A DNA stretch of 37,052 nucleotides from CAZIQY01 sp964541605 (GCA_964541605.1 CAZIQY010000027.1:1-37052), one strand, 5' to 3'. Counted from the first letter of the stretch, positions 8,747-17,023 are shown. The notes: a model not told the origin generated them from the letters alone. Numbers and translations are program-made.

Positions 8747-9801
8747 GCGTAAGAATTTCAACAAGATACTCCCTTGAGAAGGCAAAAAACATCCTTATCC
8801 GCGGGACAAACTGGATCGGCGATGCCGTAATGACCATCCCTGCGGTTATCGCTATCAGAAACTCATTCCCGGAATCAACAATATCTGTATTGGCCAAACC
8901 CTGGGTTGCCGAGATTTATCGACTATGCCCGGCCGTGAATGAAATCATCCTTTTTCACGATCCGGGTTCTCACTCGGGAATCCAGGGAAAAATCAGGCTG
9001 GCAGGAGAACTGAGAACCAAAAGATTTGATGCAGCCATACTTCTGCAAAACGCCATAGAGGCCGCCATTATCACCTGCCTGGCGGGCATTCCGATCAGGG
9101 CGGGATACAATTCCGACGCCAGGGGATTCCTTCTGACCCACTCTGTTCAGAGGACGGAAACCATCAAAGAAGTGCATCAGATCAATTATTATATGGAAAT
9201 GGTAAAATCACTTGGTTGCATGCTTGCAGAAAAAAGCGTTTGTCTGCAGCCGGATAGCGCCTCCGCTTCCATATCAGGCGACATACTTCGTCAACACGGG
9301 ATTAGGGAAGGCAAAATCATTATCGGTGTGGCTCCGGGAGCTACATACGGACCGGCCAAGAAGTGGTTTCCGGAGAGATTTGCTGCTGTTGCAGACAGAC
9401 TGATTGATGAATTCTCAGCGCAAGTCGTTTTATTGGGGAGTGGCGACGATAGAAAAAATGCGGAACAGGTCGAACAGACGTCCCGCCATCCCCTGTTTAA
9501 CCTGTCAGGACATACAAATCTCAAAGAGGCTATTGCCGTCATAGCACGGTGTAACCTTTTTATATCTAATGATTCCGGTTTGATGCATGTTGCCGGGGCT
9601 TTAGATGTTCCTTTGGTCGCTATTTTCGGCTCGACGAACCCTGCTACGACTTCCCCCGTGGGAAACAAAAGTATTGTGGTATGCAAAAACGTCCCGTGCA
9701 GTCCTTGCCTGAAGGAAGTATGCCCCACGGATTTCCGCTGCATGGACATGATCAGTATCGATGACGTTTATGAAACCGCCAGAGATCTTTTAAAAAAATG
9801 A
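8743..9801 (+). CDS. waaF: ADP-heptose:LPS heptosyltransferase II (GT9)
   Basis: A 352-residue GT9 glycosyltransferase that adds heptose to the LPS inner core. The N-terminal acceptor domain begins with RGTNWIGDAVM; D27 is the presumed catalytic Asp. The donor-domain block PGATYGPAKKWF (198-209) is characteristic of WaaF rather than WaaC, and SNDSGLMHVA with FGSTNP complete the ADP-heptose site. A cysteine cluster (C314, C319, C322, C327, C333) lies near the C-terminus, as in many GT9 proteins; its role is not known to me. The gene overlaps lpxK and gmhB by 4 nt each (ATGA), which suggests translational coupling. Confidence 0.9.
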   Translation: MSVRISTRYSLEKAKNILIRGTNWIGDAVMTIPAVIAIRNSFPESTISVLAKPWVAEIYRLCPAVNEIILFHDPGSHSGIQGKIRLAGELRTKRFDAAILLQNAIEAAIITCLAGIPIRAGYNSDARGFLLTHSVQRTETIKEVHQINYYMEMVKSLGCMLAEKSVCLQPDSASASISGDILRQHGIREGKIIIGVAPGATYGPAKKWFPERFAAVADRLIDEFSAQVVLLGSGDDRKNAEQVEQTSRHPLFNLSGHTNLKEAIAVIARCNLFISNDSGLMHVAGALDVPLVAIFGSTNPATTSPVGNKSIVVCKNVPCSPCLKEVCPTDFRCMDMISIDDVYETARDLLKK

Positions 9802-10409
9802 AAAAGAACACCGCCGTTTTTCTGGACAGAGATGGAACGATGAACGAAGAGGTGGGTTATCTGGACTGCCTCAGCAAGCTGAAGCTTTATGACCGTACGG
9901 CAGAGGCTGTCCGGATGATCAATGAACAAGGAATGAAGGTTGTTGTGATTACCAATCAGTCCGGCGTAGCGAGGGGTTATTTTTCGGAGGGTTTTGTAAG
10001 GACGGTCCATTCACGCATCCATGAAATCCTTCAGTCAAACGGGTCGTTTATCGATGCATTCTACTACTGTCCCCATCATCCGACGGAGGGAATCGAACCA
10101 TACCTGAAACAGTGTGCATGCAGGAAACCGGAACCGGGTATGCTTATCCGCGCATCACAGGATTTGAATATCGATCTTGCCCGATCATACATGGTGGGGG
10201 ACATGATCAAGGACATAGAGGCGGCAGGCAGAGTCGGCGCAAAAGGCGTTCTCGTCAGGACGGGATATGGTTTGAATACCGTACGGGAGTATTTCCCGGC
10301 CGGGCAATCCGGAATAACCTTCGATGAAAAGATTAAGACACAACCGTCCTATATCGCCGATGATATTCTTGAAGCGGTCAAATGGATTCTGAAGGACAGG
10401 GATCAGTGA
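9798..10409 (+). CDS. gmhB: D-glycero-beta-D-manno-heptose-1,7-bisphosphate 7-phosphatase
   Basis: A 203-residue HAD-superfamily phosphatase that removes the 7-phosphate from heptose bisphosphate on the ADP-heptose pathway. HAD motif I is LDRDGT with nucleophile D10 and acid/base D12; motif II is TNQS (52-55); motif III is K110 in CRKPEPG; motif IV is GDMIKD (134-139). The zinc loop of the GmhB subgroup is present: C91, H93, C106, C108. It sits between the two heptosyltransferases that use its product, with 4-nt overlaps on both sides. The histidinol-phosphatase half of HisB has the same fold, but the context and zinc loop favour GmhB. Confidence 0.92.
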   Translation: MKKNTAVFLDRDGTMNEEVGYLDCLSKLKLYDRTAEAVRMINEQGMKVVVITNQSGVARGYFSEGFVRTVHSRIHEILQSNGSFIDAFYYCPHHPTEGIEPYLKQCACRKPEPGMLIRASQDLNIDLARSYMVGDMIKDIEAAGRVGAKGVLVRTGYGLNTVREYFPAGQSGITFDEKIKTQPSYIADDILEAVKWILKDRDQ

Positions 10410-11440
10410 ATATTCTCATTGTCAAATTGAGCGCCATCGGTGACGTGATTCATACCCTTCCCTCCCTTGCGGTATTGAGAAGGCATTATCCGGACGCGCA
10501 CATTACCTGGGTCATCGAAGAGGCATCTTCAGATCTCATCATGGGTCATCCGCATCTCGATTGTGTTATTATTTCTCGCAGAAAGCAATGGATAGATGAT
10601 CTGAAAAACGGCAGGCTCAGCGAGCTACTGCGAGAAATGCGCGCCTTTATCAAGGATGTAAGAACTCAGGCTTATGATCTGGTGATCGATTTTCACGGTC
10701 TCTTCAAAAGCGCTGTTGTCGTTCTTCTAAGCTCAGGCAAAAGAAAACTCGGATATGACAGCATGCAGGAATTGAGCGGCCTGTTTCTCAATGAAAAGAT
10801 TCCCGAAGATATGGGAAAACACGCCATTGACCGTTACCTCGATTTCCTCCGCCACCTCGGTGCCGATGTCGGGGAACCGGAATTTCTGATCCCGATTTCC
10901 GAAGAAAACATAAACAAGGTGGAACATCTCCTGGCGACAAACCACATTCGGCAAGAAGACCGGTTTGCGGCAGTGAATCCCGTGGCATTCTGGGATACAA
11001 AGCTCTGGGGAAACGAAAAATTCGCCTGTCTGTGCGACAGGATAATAAATGAATTACGTACAAGAATTGTACTCACAGGGACTGATCGTGCGGCTTTATC
11101 TGAAATCCAAGCCTTTATGAAGAGTCCCGCCGTCAACCTGGGGGGAGAAACAAGCCTTAGAGACTTGGCATATCTGTACCGGCGTTCCTCTCTTCTGATC
11201 ACAACGGACTCGGGACCTATGCATGTTTCAGCGGCTGTTGGAACACCCGTCATTGCCCTCTTCGGTCCCACCGATCCTTTGCGGACGGGTCCATATGGAA
11301 AAGGACACACAGTTATTCGCAAAGATTTGTCCTGCAGCCCGTGTTTTTTAAAGAAATGCGAGGCAAAAACCTGTATGACAGATATCAGTGTGGATGAAGT
11401 CTTTGAGAAAGCAGCGGAAAAATTGGCCAATCCTTCTTGA
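10406..11440 (+). CDS. waaC: ADP-heptose:LPS heptosyltransferase I (GT9)
   Basis: A 344-residue GT9 enzyme that attaches the first heptose to Kdo of the inner core. From the GTG start the protein begins ILIVKLSAIGDVIH after two residues, which puts the catalytic Asp at D13, as in E. coli WaaC. An ATG at 10382 would add eight residues. The GTG is preferred because gaaggacagg lies just upstream and it makes a 4-nt GTGA overlap with gmhB, matching the two preceding junctions. The donor motifs TTDSGPMHVS and FGPTDP are clear. The C-terminus carries a cysteine cluster like that of WaaF (CSPC, KKC, TC). Confidence 0.9.
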   Translation: MNILIVKLSAIGDVIHTLPSLAVLRRHYPDAHITWVIEEASSDLIMGHPHLDCVIISRRKQWIDDLKNGRLSELLREMRAFIKDVRTQAYDLVIDFHGLFKSAVVVLLSSGKRKLGYDSMQELSGLFLNEKIPEDMGKHAIDRYLDFLRHLGADVGEPEFLIPISEENINKVEHLLATNHIRQEDRFAAVNPVAFWDTKLWGNEKFACLCDRIINELRTRIVLTGTDRAALSEIQAFMKSPAVNLGGETSLRDLAYLYRRSSLLITTDSGPMHVSAAVGTPVIALFGPTDPLRTGPYGKGHTVIRKDLSCSPCFLKKCEAKTCMTDISVDEVFEKAAEKLANPS

Positions 11441-11556
11441 AATCTCAGTTGCCGGAAATCAGGCTAACGGATATTGTCTATGGTGTGATTGAAATAGGCT
11501 TGTGTTGCATCAACAAAATGGATAAAATATTGGAAAAATAAACAGAAAGGAAAAAT

Positions 11557-11727
11557 ATGGCAATCAGTAAGGAATTGCTTGACATTCTGGCATGCCCTAA
11601 ATGCAAGGGGGACATTTATCTGAACGAAGCGGAAGATGGATTAATCTGTGACGATTGCAAGCTGTTGTATGAGATTAAAGATGATATCCCCATCATGTTA
11701 ATCGATGAGGCAAGGAAACTGCCGTAA
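11557..11727 (+). CDS. Trm112-like (UPF0434) zinc-ribbon mini protein
   Basis: A 56-residue protein with the start MAISKELLDILACPKC, two cysteine pairs (C13/C16 and C31/C34) and the ending DDIPIMLIDEAR, which are hallmarks of the Trm112/YcaR family. Bacterial members are small and poorly characterised; eukaryotic and archaeal Trm112 activates methyltransferases. An agaaagga ribosome binding site lies a few bases before the ATG. It follows waaC by 116 nt. In gammaproteobacteria the relative YcaR is encoded between lpxK and kdsB, so linkage to LPS genes recurs here, but no function follows from that. Confidence 0.85.
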   Translation: MAISKELLDILACPKCKGDIYLNEAEDGLICDDCKLLYEIKDDIPIMLIDEARKLP

Positions 11728-12060
11728 TCCCCTGCTGACTTATTGACTTTTTCATTTTATGATTCGTGAAGATGGCATATGAAAAAGAATCTATCCCGCA
11801 CGGTTTTTGTCTTTTTAATTCTCTGTTAATTGAAAACCCTTTAAGCCTGAAACGATACCTTCAAAGGTCTGAAGCACTTCACACCTTCCTTCCATTTGAT
11901 CTTGTACAAGACATGACCTTTCCAGCTTCACTGGTGGCCGTCGGTTTTTGGAAATAATGCAAACAGAGCAATTCAACTGACTAATATGCTTGATATTGCG
12001 ATGATTTAAGAATATAAACAGACGTCGGAAAGACAATGAATGACAGTCGATGAATAGACA
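11728..12060. other. 333-bp intergenic region
   Basis: No supported gene is present. A 63-codon frame at 11766-11957 has no ribosome binding site and no recognisable sequence. The stretch contains a 9-nt inverted repeat (ctttttcat 11747-11755, atgaaaaag 11779-11787) too far apart to be a clear terminator, and a good promoter near the right end. It probably separates the LPS operon from the next transcription unit. Confidence 0.6.
11990..12018 (+). promoter_or_regulatory. Sigma70-type promoter for the gate-domain/phzF unit
   Basis: TTGATA at 11990-11995 and TATAAA at 12013-12018 are separated by exactly 17 nt, five of six consensus bases in each box. The expected start point is near 12025, leaving a leader of about 36 nt before the ATG at 12061. 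It is placed at the beginning of a new unit after a 260-nt gene-free stretch. Confidence 0.6.
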
Positions 12061-12990
12061 ATGGCACTGGACAGGAAAAAACTGAATGATGGCCTGAAGG
12101 AAGGCCTTAAGAAGGGATGGAGCGGCTTCATCTGGATCATGAAGATCCTCATTCCTGTCTCTTTCTTCACGGCCCTGTTTGCCTGGACGGGATGGTTGAG
12201 TCACCTGGATTTCCTTCTTCAGCCTTTGATGAGCATCATGAGTCTGCCGGCTATCGCCGCTCTCCCCCTCCTGATCGGCATGTTAACGAATATCTATGCC
12301 GGCATCGCCGCCATGGCGGTGCTGCCGTTTTCTCAGGATCAGATGACCCTCATGGCCATTTTTCTTTTGATTGCCCACAACCTGATTCAGGAAGGTATCA
12401 TTCAGGCAAAGTCGGGCATTCACCCCCTGAAGGCGACCCTGTTTCGTATCGTCACCGCGATTTTCACGGTGATCGCCGTCGCTCCTTTTTTCGATATAAC
12501 CACAACGGTCATGGGAGCCATAGGTCCTTCCCTTGAAATACAGATGACTTTGCTTGAATCCTTACAGGAATGGGCACTGACGACCCTTGGCCTCATGATC
12601 AAGATTTTTTTCATTATCATGGCCATCCTGACGTTACTCGAAATTCTGAAAACCTTTGATCTGATTCACCCGATGGTGAGAATCCTGAATCCTGTCCTTA
12701 GGCTCATGGGTTTGAATCAGAAGGTCGGCTTTTTGTGGCTGACGGCCGTCGTTTTTGGAGTGGCCTACGGCGGCGCGGTAATTGTGGAAGAGGTCAAGGC
12801 AGGCCACCTGACGAAGGAAGAGCTGGAAGAACTGCATCTTTCCATCGGGATTAATCACGCACTGGTTGAGGACCCGAGTCTTTTCCTGTCTCTGGGACTC
12901 AGCCCGTTCTGGCTCTGGATTCCGCGGCTGATTGTGGCCATTCTGGCCGAGCGTTTGCTTACACTCTGGCGCGTTTTAAGGAGGAAATAA
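12061..12990 (+). CDS. Nucleoside-recognition (gate) domain membrane protein
   Basis: A 309-residue inner-membrane protein with about seven to eight hydrophobic segments (around 24-45, 52-72, 77-110, 125-145, 172-197, 224-242 and 280-302). Its two halves each begin with the Gate/nucleoside-recognition type of helix seen in SpmA/SpmB-like and FeoB-related proteins. Conserved-looking polar residues in membrane stretches (TNIYAG at 76-81, VEEVKAGH at 242-249, NHALVEDPS at 265-273) suggest a transport or gating role, but the substrate is unknown. The predicted sigma70 promoter lies upstream; the ribosome binding site is weak. The last base of its TAA is the first base of the PhzF gene start. Confidence 0.72.
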   Translation: MALDRKKLNDGLKEGLKKGWSGFIWIMKILIPVSFFTALFAWTGWLSHLDFLLQPLMSIMSLPAIAALPLLIGMLTNIYAGIAAMAVLPFSQDQMTLMAIFLLIAHNLIQEGIIQAKSGIHPLKATLFRIVTAIFTVIAVAPFFDITTTVMGAIGPSLEIQMTLLESLQEWALTTLGLMIKIFFIIMAILTLLEILKTFDLIHPMVRILNPVLRLMGLNQKVGFLWLTAVVFGVAYGGAVIVEEVKAGHLTKEELEELHLSIGINHALVEDPSLFLSLGLSPFWLWIPRLIVAILAERLLTLWRVLRRK

Positions 12991-13778
12991 TGGGAGAAAA
13001 AATTATTCAGGTTGATGCGTTCACGGACAGACCGTTCAAGGGGAATCCGGCCGCTGTCTGTATTCTGTCCCGGGAGCATGATGCGGACTGGATGCAGAAT
13101 GTGGCACAGGAAATGAACCTGTCGGAAACGGCTTTTTTATTGAGGCAGGATGATGGCTACATCCTGCGCTGGTTCACGCCTGCCGTGGAAGTGGAACTCT
13201 GTGGGCATGCCACCTTGGCCAGCGCCCATGTCCTGTGGGAAACGGGATATCTGAATTCACTGGAGGAAGCACATTTTTTCACGAAAAGTGGCCTTCTGAC
13301 AGCAACACTCAGGGATGGATGGATCGAAATGAATTTCCCGGCTGAACCTGAAACAACCGCTTCCTTGCCCCCTGAACTTGAGGAAGCCCTGGGAACCAGA
13401 TTCAGATACGTCGGGAAAAACCGCTTCGACTATCTGGTGGAGGTTGACACCGGGGAATCTGTCCGCAAGATGGCTCCTGATTTTGCCCTCCTCGGCAGCA
13501 TTGAGATGCGCGGCGTGATCGTCACGAGCCTTTCCGATTCAAAGGATTACGACTTTGTCTCCCGGTTCTTCGCCCCCCGGGTGGGCGTCAACGAAGACCC
13601 CGTGACCGGTTCCTCGCACTGCTGTCTGGCGCCCTTCTGGGGAAACCGCCTTGGAAAGCAAGAGATGATCGGCTGTCAAGTCTCATCGAGAGGGGGGATT
13701 GTCAAAGTCCGTCCGGCTGGAGATCGTGTCTATATTAGCGGGCAGGCGGTGACGGTTTTGCGGGGGGAACTGGTTTAA
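12990..13778 (+). CDS. PhzF-family isomerase/epimerase-like protein
   Basis: A 262-residue protein of the PhzF family, which has the diaminopimelate-epimerase fold. The start KIIQVDAFTDRPFKGNPAAV and the block NLSETAF are typical; E46 matches the catalytic Glu of PhzF. The second-lobe signatures GHATLASAHVLW (72-83) and NEDPVTGSSHC are intact. A strong aggagg site (12979-12984) precedes the ATG, which overlaps the upstream TAA by one base (TAATG). Nothing nearby suggests phenazine synthesis. Most chromosomal PhzF homologues have no assigned substrate, so no pathway is proposed. Its stop codon directly abuts the cysS stop codon on the other strand. Confidence 0.85.
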   Translation: MGEKIIQVDAFTDRPFKGNPAAVCILSREHDADWMQNVAQEMNLSETAFLLRQDDGYILRWFTPAVEVELCGHATLASAHVLWETGYLNSLEEAHFFTKSGLLTATLRDGWIEMNFPAEPETTASLPPELEEALGTRFRYVGKNRFDYLVEVDTGESVRKMAPDFALLGSIEMRGVIVTSLSDSKDYDFVSRFFAPRVGVNEDPVTGSSHCCLAPFWGNRLGKQEMIGCQVSSRGGIVKVRPAGDRVYISGQAVTVLRGELV

Positions 13779-15260
13779 TTATTCTATCTTCCAGGTTGTG
13801 CCGGAAGGTGTGTCCTTGAGAACAACCTGCTTCTCAGACAGAATGCACCGGATGTCATCGGCCTTTTTCCAGTCTTTGGCCTGCCGGGCAGCCCATCTTT
13901 CCTCGATCAGGCGGTCAATTTCATCCACATCCAAGCCCCGCTTTTCGGCTTCCCTGACACGATCCTTTCTGAAATAATCATCGGGGGCTTCGAGGAACAA
14001 GCCAAGGACATGTCCGGCTTCCCGAATATTCTTCTGCGCCATATCCAGGACGAAACACGCTTCGGCTGTTGCGGAAAACGTCTTATCTCCAAGATACCCG
14101 TTCACAAGCCGTGCGATGTCAAATATATGACCGATGGCCCTCGGGGTCGCAAAATCATCATCCATGGCATCCGTAAACCGGTCCGGCAGGGCCGTCAACT
14201 TGTCCGCGAGATCCCGGTCCGCTCCGGAAAGATGATCGACGGTTACCTCTGAAAAATCATTACACCCCGTAAAGATGTCCCCGATTGACTTCAGGGTGGA
14301 ATAGAGCCGTTCCATGCCTGTTCTTGCCTCGGCAAGGGCTTCATCAGAAAAATCGACGGGGCTTTTATAATGGCTCTGGAGCATAAAAAGCCTCAAGACC
14401 TCGGGATGGTATCCGCCCAATATATCGCAGATGGTGAAGATATTGCCGAGGGATTTTGACATCTTTTCGCTGTTGATTCTGACGAAGCCGTTGTGAATCC
14501 AGTAGTTGGCCAGTGGTTTTCCCGTCGCCCCTTCAGACTGGGCAATCTCGTTTTCGTGGTGGGGGAAGATCAGATCCTCTCCACCGCCATGAATGTCAAA
14601 AGTGCCACCCAGATAGTGCTGGCTCATGACAGAACACTCAATATGCCATCCCGGCCTGCCCCGGCCCCAAGGACTTTCCCACCAGGGCTCCCCTTCCTTG
14701 CTGGCCTTCCAGAGGGCAAAATCGAGGGGGTTTTTCTTTTTTTCACTGATATCCACCCTGGCTCCGGCCATCATGTCTTCGAGGCTCCTGCCGGAAAGTT
14801 TCCCGTATCCCTGAAATCCCTCCACGGAATAATAAACGTCGCCATCGACCTCGTAGGCCAGTTCCTTCTCAAGAAGGATCCGGATCAGGTCAATCATGCC
14901 GTCGATGTGTTCCGTCGCCCTGGGAGCGACACCGGGTCTGGCTACGCCGAGGGCATCCATGTCTTCATTGTGCCGCTCGATATAATCTTCGGATATTTCA
15001 AAGATGATTCTCCCCTCGGCAGAGGCTTTGACAATGATCTTATCGTCCACGTCCGTGAAATTTTTTACATAGGTGACGTCGTAACCCCGGTAGCTGAAGT
15101 ATCGGGTGATAACGTCAAAGACGATGGCCGAACGGGCATGACCCACGTGACAGACATCATACGCCGTGATCCCGCACACATAGATGCCGACCTTCCCCTC
15201 TTTGATGGGCTTGAAAATTTCCTTTTTCTTAGTCAGGGTGTTGTAGAACCTCAAAGGCAT
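13779..15260 (-). CDS. cysS: Cysteinyl-tRNA synthetase
   Basis: A 493-residue class I aminoacyl-tRNA synthetase that charges tRNA-Cys. The HIGH-type motif is HVGH (38-41), KMSKS is at 266-270, and the zinc that selects cysteine is held by C29, C209, H234 and E238. The DALR-type anticodon domain follows after about residue 340. The start has a gggag site about 10 nt upstream. It lies 59 nt downstream of argC and is probably transcribed with it. It converges on phzF with no spacer, so any terminator for either gene must lie inside the other gene. Confidence 0.96.
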   Translation of the reverse strand: MPLRFYNTLTKKKEIFKPIKEGKVGIYVCGITAYDVCHVGHARSAIVFDVITRYFSYRGYDVTYVKNFTDVDDKIIVKASAEGRIIFEISEDYIERHNEDMDALGVARPGVAPRATEHIDGMIDLIRILLEKELAYEVDGDVYYSVEGFQGYGKLSGRSLEDMMAGARVDISEKKKNPLDFALWKASKEGEPWWESPWGRGRPGWHIECSVMSQHYLGGTFDIHGGGEDLIFPHHENEIAQSEGATGKPLANYWIHNGFVRINSEKMSKSLGNIFTICDILGGYHPEVLRLFMLQSHYKSPVDFSDEALAEARTGMERLYSTLKSIGDIFTGCNDFSEVTVDHLSGADRDLADKLTALPDRFTDAMDDDFATPRAIGHIFDIARLVNGYLGDKTFSATAEACFVLDMAQKNIREAGHVLGLFLEAPDDYFRKDRVREAEKRGLDVDEIDRLIEERWAARQAKDWKKADDIRCILSEKQVVLKDTPSGTTWKIE

Positions 15261-15319
15261 CGAACCGATTCTCCCTTTAAATACGAAAATGTTTTATTGA
15301 TTAAGTGACGCAGGGCCGA

Positions 15320-16357
15320 TTATGGAAACAATGGTATCATCTGAAGTCCTGCAACTTCGTCAAATCCGCACATGAGATTCATGTTCTGTATAGCCTGGCC
15401 GGACGCCCCTTTGATCAGATTGTCAATCGCAGATACGATAATGGCCCTTTTTGTCCTGCCGTCAACAGTCACTCCGATGTCGCAATAATTGGAACCTCGC
15501 ACGGACGAGATATTGGGAAGCGTTCCCTCCCTGCAGATCCTGACAAATGGCTTGCCCTCATAGAATGACCGGTAAAGATCGTTCATGTCTGCCGCTGTCA
15601 CGTCTTTGTGAAGCGTCGCATACATGGTGCTCAGGATCCCCCTGCTGACGGGTAAGAGATGCGGCGCAAAAGAAATCCTGATGTCATGGTCTGCAAGACA
15701 TCCAAGCTCCTGCTCCATTTCCGGGGTGTGCCGGTGCTGGCCGACCTTATAAGCCCTGAAGCCCTCGTCAACCTCGCAGAAAAGCGTTCCAACCTGAGGT
15801 TCCCGCCCCGCCCCGCTGACGCCTGATTTTGAATCCACAATGATGGACGCGGTATCGATCCATTTTTCCGCAACCAGAGGAGCAAGACCCAAGATGGCGC
15901 TGGTGGGATAACAGCCCGGATTGGCAATCAGTCTGGCCCGGCTTACAACATTCCCGTATAATTCTGGAATGCCGTAAACAGCCTCTTTGATTATAGTCTT
16001 TGCGGTGTGTTCTCTGTACCACTGCTCGTAAATCCTCACATCCCGCAACCGAAAATCCGCACTGAGATCAATGACTTTCTTGCCGGCATTCAAAAACTCA
16101 CCAGCTATCTGCATCGACACCCCATGGGGCAAGGCCAGAAAGACCACATCGCAAACCTGTGCAACTTCAGCTGGAGATGCATCCATGAAGGAGAGCCCGG
16201 TCAATCCGAAAAACACCGGATATACATCAGATACCTGCATGCCCGCATACCTTCTTGACGTAAGAGCGGCAATCCTGACTTCGGGATGGCGCAACAGAAG
16301 CCTGAGAAGTTCCTGGCCGGTGTAACCGCTCGCTCCATAGATGCCGACATTCACCAT
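15320..16357 (-). CDS. argC: N-acetyl-gamma-glutamyl-phosphate reductase
   Basis: A 345-residue NADPH-dependent reductase of arginine synthesis that converts N-acetylglutamyl phosphate to the semialdehyde. The cofactor loop GASGYTG is at residues 8-14, and the catalytic Cys is C149 in NPGCYPTS. The late HRHTPEMEQEL segment provides the active-site His region. A gagagg ribosome binding site lies just before the ATG. The gene follows the strong rpsI terminator, so it should need its own promoter or read-through; I see no convincing promoter in the 80-nt gap. No other arg gene is present. Confidence 0.95.
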   Translation of the reverse strand: MVNVGIYGASGYTGQELLRLLLRHPEVRIAALTSRRYAGMQVSDVYPVFFGLTGLSFMDASPAEVAQVCDVVFLALPHGVSMQIAGEFLNAGKKVIDLSADFRLRDVRIYEQWYREHTAKTIIKEAVYGIPELYGNVVSRARLIANPGCYPTSAILGLAPLVAEKWIDTASIIVDSKSGVSGAGREPQVGTLFCEVDEGFRAYKVGQHRHTPEMEQELGCLADHDIRISFAPHLLPVSRGILSTMYATLHKDVTAADMNDLYRSFYEGKPFVRICREGTLPNISSVRGSNYCDIGVTVDGRTKRAIIVSAIDNLIKGASGQAIQNMNLMCGFDEVAGLQMIPLFP

Positions 16358-16438
16358 ACGTTTCCTCTCTCAGATACAGGATTCCGGTTCAGGCCCGGGA
16401 TGACATTTTTTCAACAGGATACTACCAGATTGTCTTAC

Positions 16439-16466
16439 AAAAAAAAAGGGGGCAATGAAGCCCCCC
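16439..16466 (-). terminator. Rho-independent terminator of rplM-rpsI
   Basis: On the minus strand a GC-only stem (gggggc, loop ttcatt, gccccc) is followed directly by nine T residues. It begins 10 nt after the rpsI stop codon. This is a textbook intrinsic terminator. Confidence 0.92.
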
Positions 16467-16475
16467 TCAGCAATT

Positions 16476-16868
16476 CTATCTTTTCGAAAACTGGAAGCGT
16501 TTCCTGGCTCCCGGCTGGCCGTATTTCTTTCTTTCCTTGACGCGGGAGTCTCTGGTTAAGAATCCTGCCTTTTTCAGTATAGACCTTAATTCCGAATCAT
16601 ACTCCACGAGAGCTTTGGTGATGCCATGTTTAACGGCACCGGCCTGCCCGGCCATACCGCCACCGTTTACATTTACGTAGAAATCAAATCTATTTCTTGC
16701 TCCTACCATTTCGAGAGGTTGCATGATGAGCATTTTCAGGCTGTCCCTCGTAAAATAGTCATCAAAATTCCTCTTGTTGATGATCAGGTTTCCACCGCCT
16801 TCCTTCATATATACCCTGGCGGTCGCACATTTCCTCTTTCCTGTGGCATAAAAGCGTTTTTCCGTCAT
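16476..16868 (-). CDS. rpsI: 30S ribosomal protein S9
   Basis: A 130-residue S9 with the family start KRFYATGKRKCATARV, the central GGGMAGQAGAVKHGI block and the basic C-terminal tail ending in FSKR that reaches the P-site tRNA. It stands after rplM, as in most bacteria, but the two genes are separated by 155 nt that hold a long inverted repeat. A tggaga site precedes the ATG. A strong terminator follows. Confidence 0.96.
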   Translation of the reverse strand: MTEKRFYATGKRKCATARVYMKEGGGNLIINKRNFDDYFTRDSLKMLIMQPLEMVGARNRFDFYVNVNGGGMAGQAGAVKHGITKALVEYDSELRSILKKAGFLTRDSRVKERKKYGQPGARKRFQFSKR

Positions 16869-16901
16869 AACAACTGTCTCCAGATTGGAAGATTACTCAA
16901 C

Positions 16902-16991
16902 GAGATATTTGAAAAATGTGCTCTGCGAAGCGAAGATTTTTCGTGAAAAAGATTCTGAGCAGAGCGGAATGCATTTTTCAAAGGTCATCTC
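16902..16991. repeat. Nested inverted repeat between rplM and rpsI
   Basis: The outer arms tttgaaaaatg (16908-16918) and catttttcaaa (16972-16982) are perfectly complementary over 11 nt. They are extended by gagat (16902-16906) with atctc (16987-16991). Inside, gctctgc (16920-16926) pairs with gcagagc (16959-16965), and a small ttttt-cgtg-aaaaa hairpin sits at 16937-16950. As RNA this gives a branched or long interrupted stem in the spacer upstream of rpsI. Its role is unknown: a regulatory or processing structure, or a remnant mini-element. Confidence 0.7.
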
Positions 16992-17023
16992 AACATGAAC
17001 GATATTTGTGTATAACTCTCATA

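Noticed and set aside
11766..11957. 63-codon open frame on the + strand after the Trm112-like gene
   Set aside because: No ribosome binding site, no recognisable sequence, low-complexity hydrophobic mix; best explained as chance in an intergenic region.
14493..15308. 271-codon open frame opposite cysS
   Set aside because: Lies entirely antisense to a well-conserved synthetase, shows no family features, and has no ribosome binding site; a shadow of cysS codon use.
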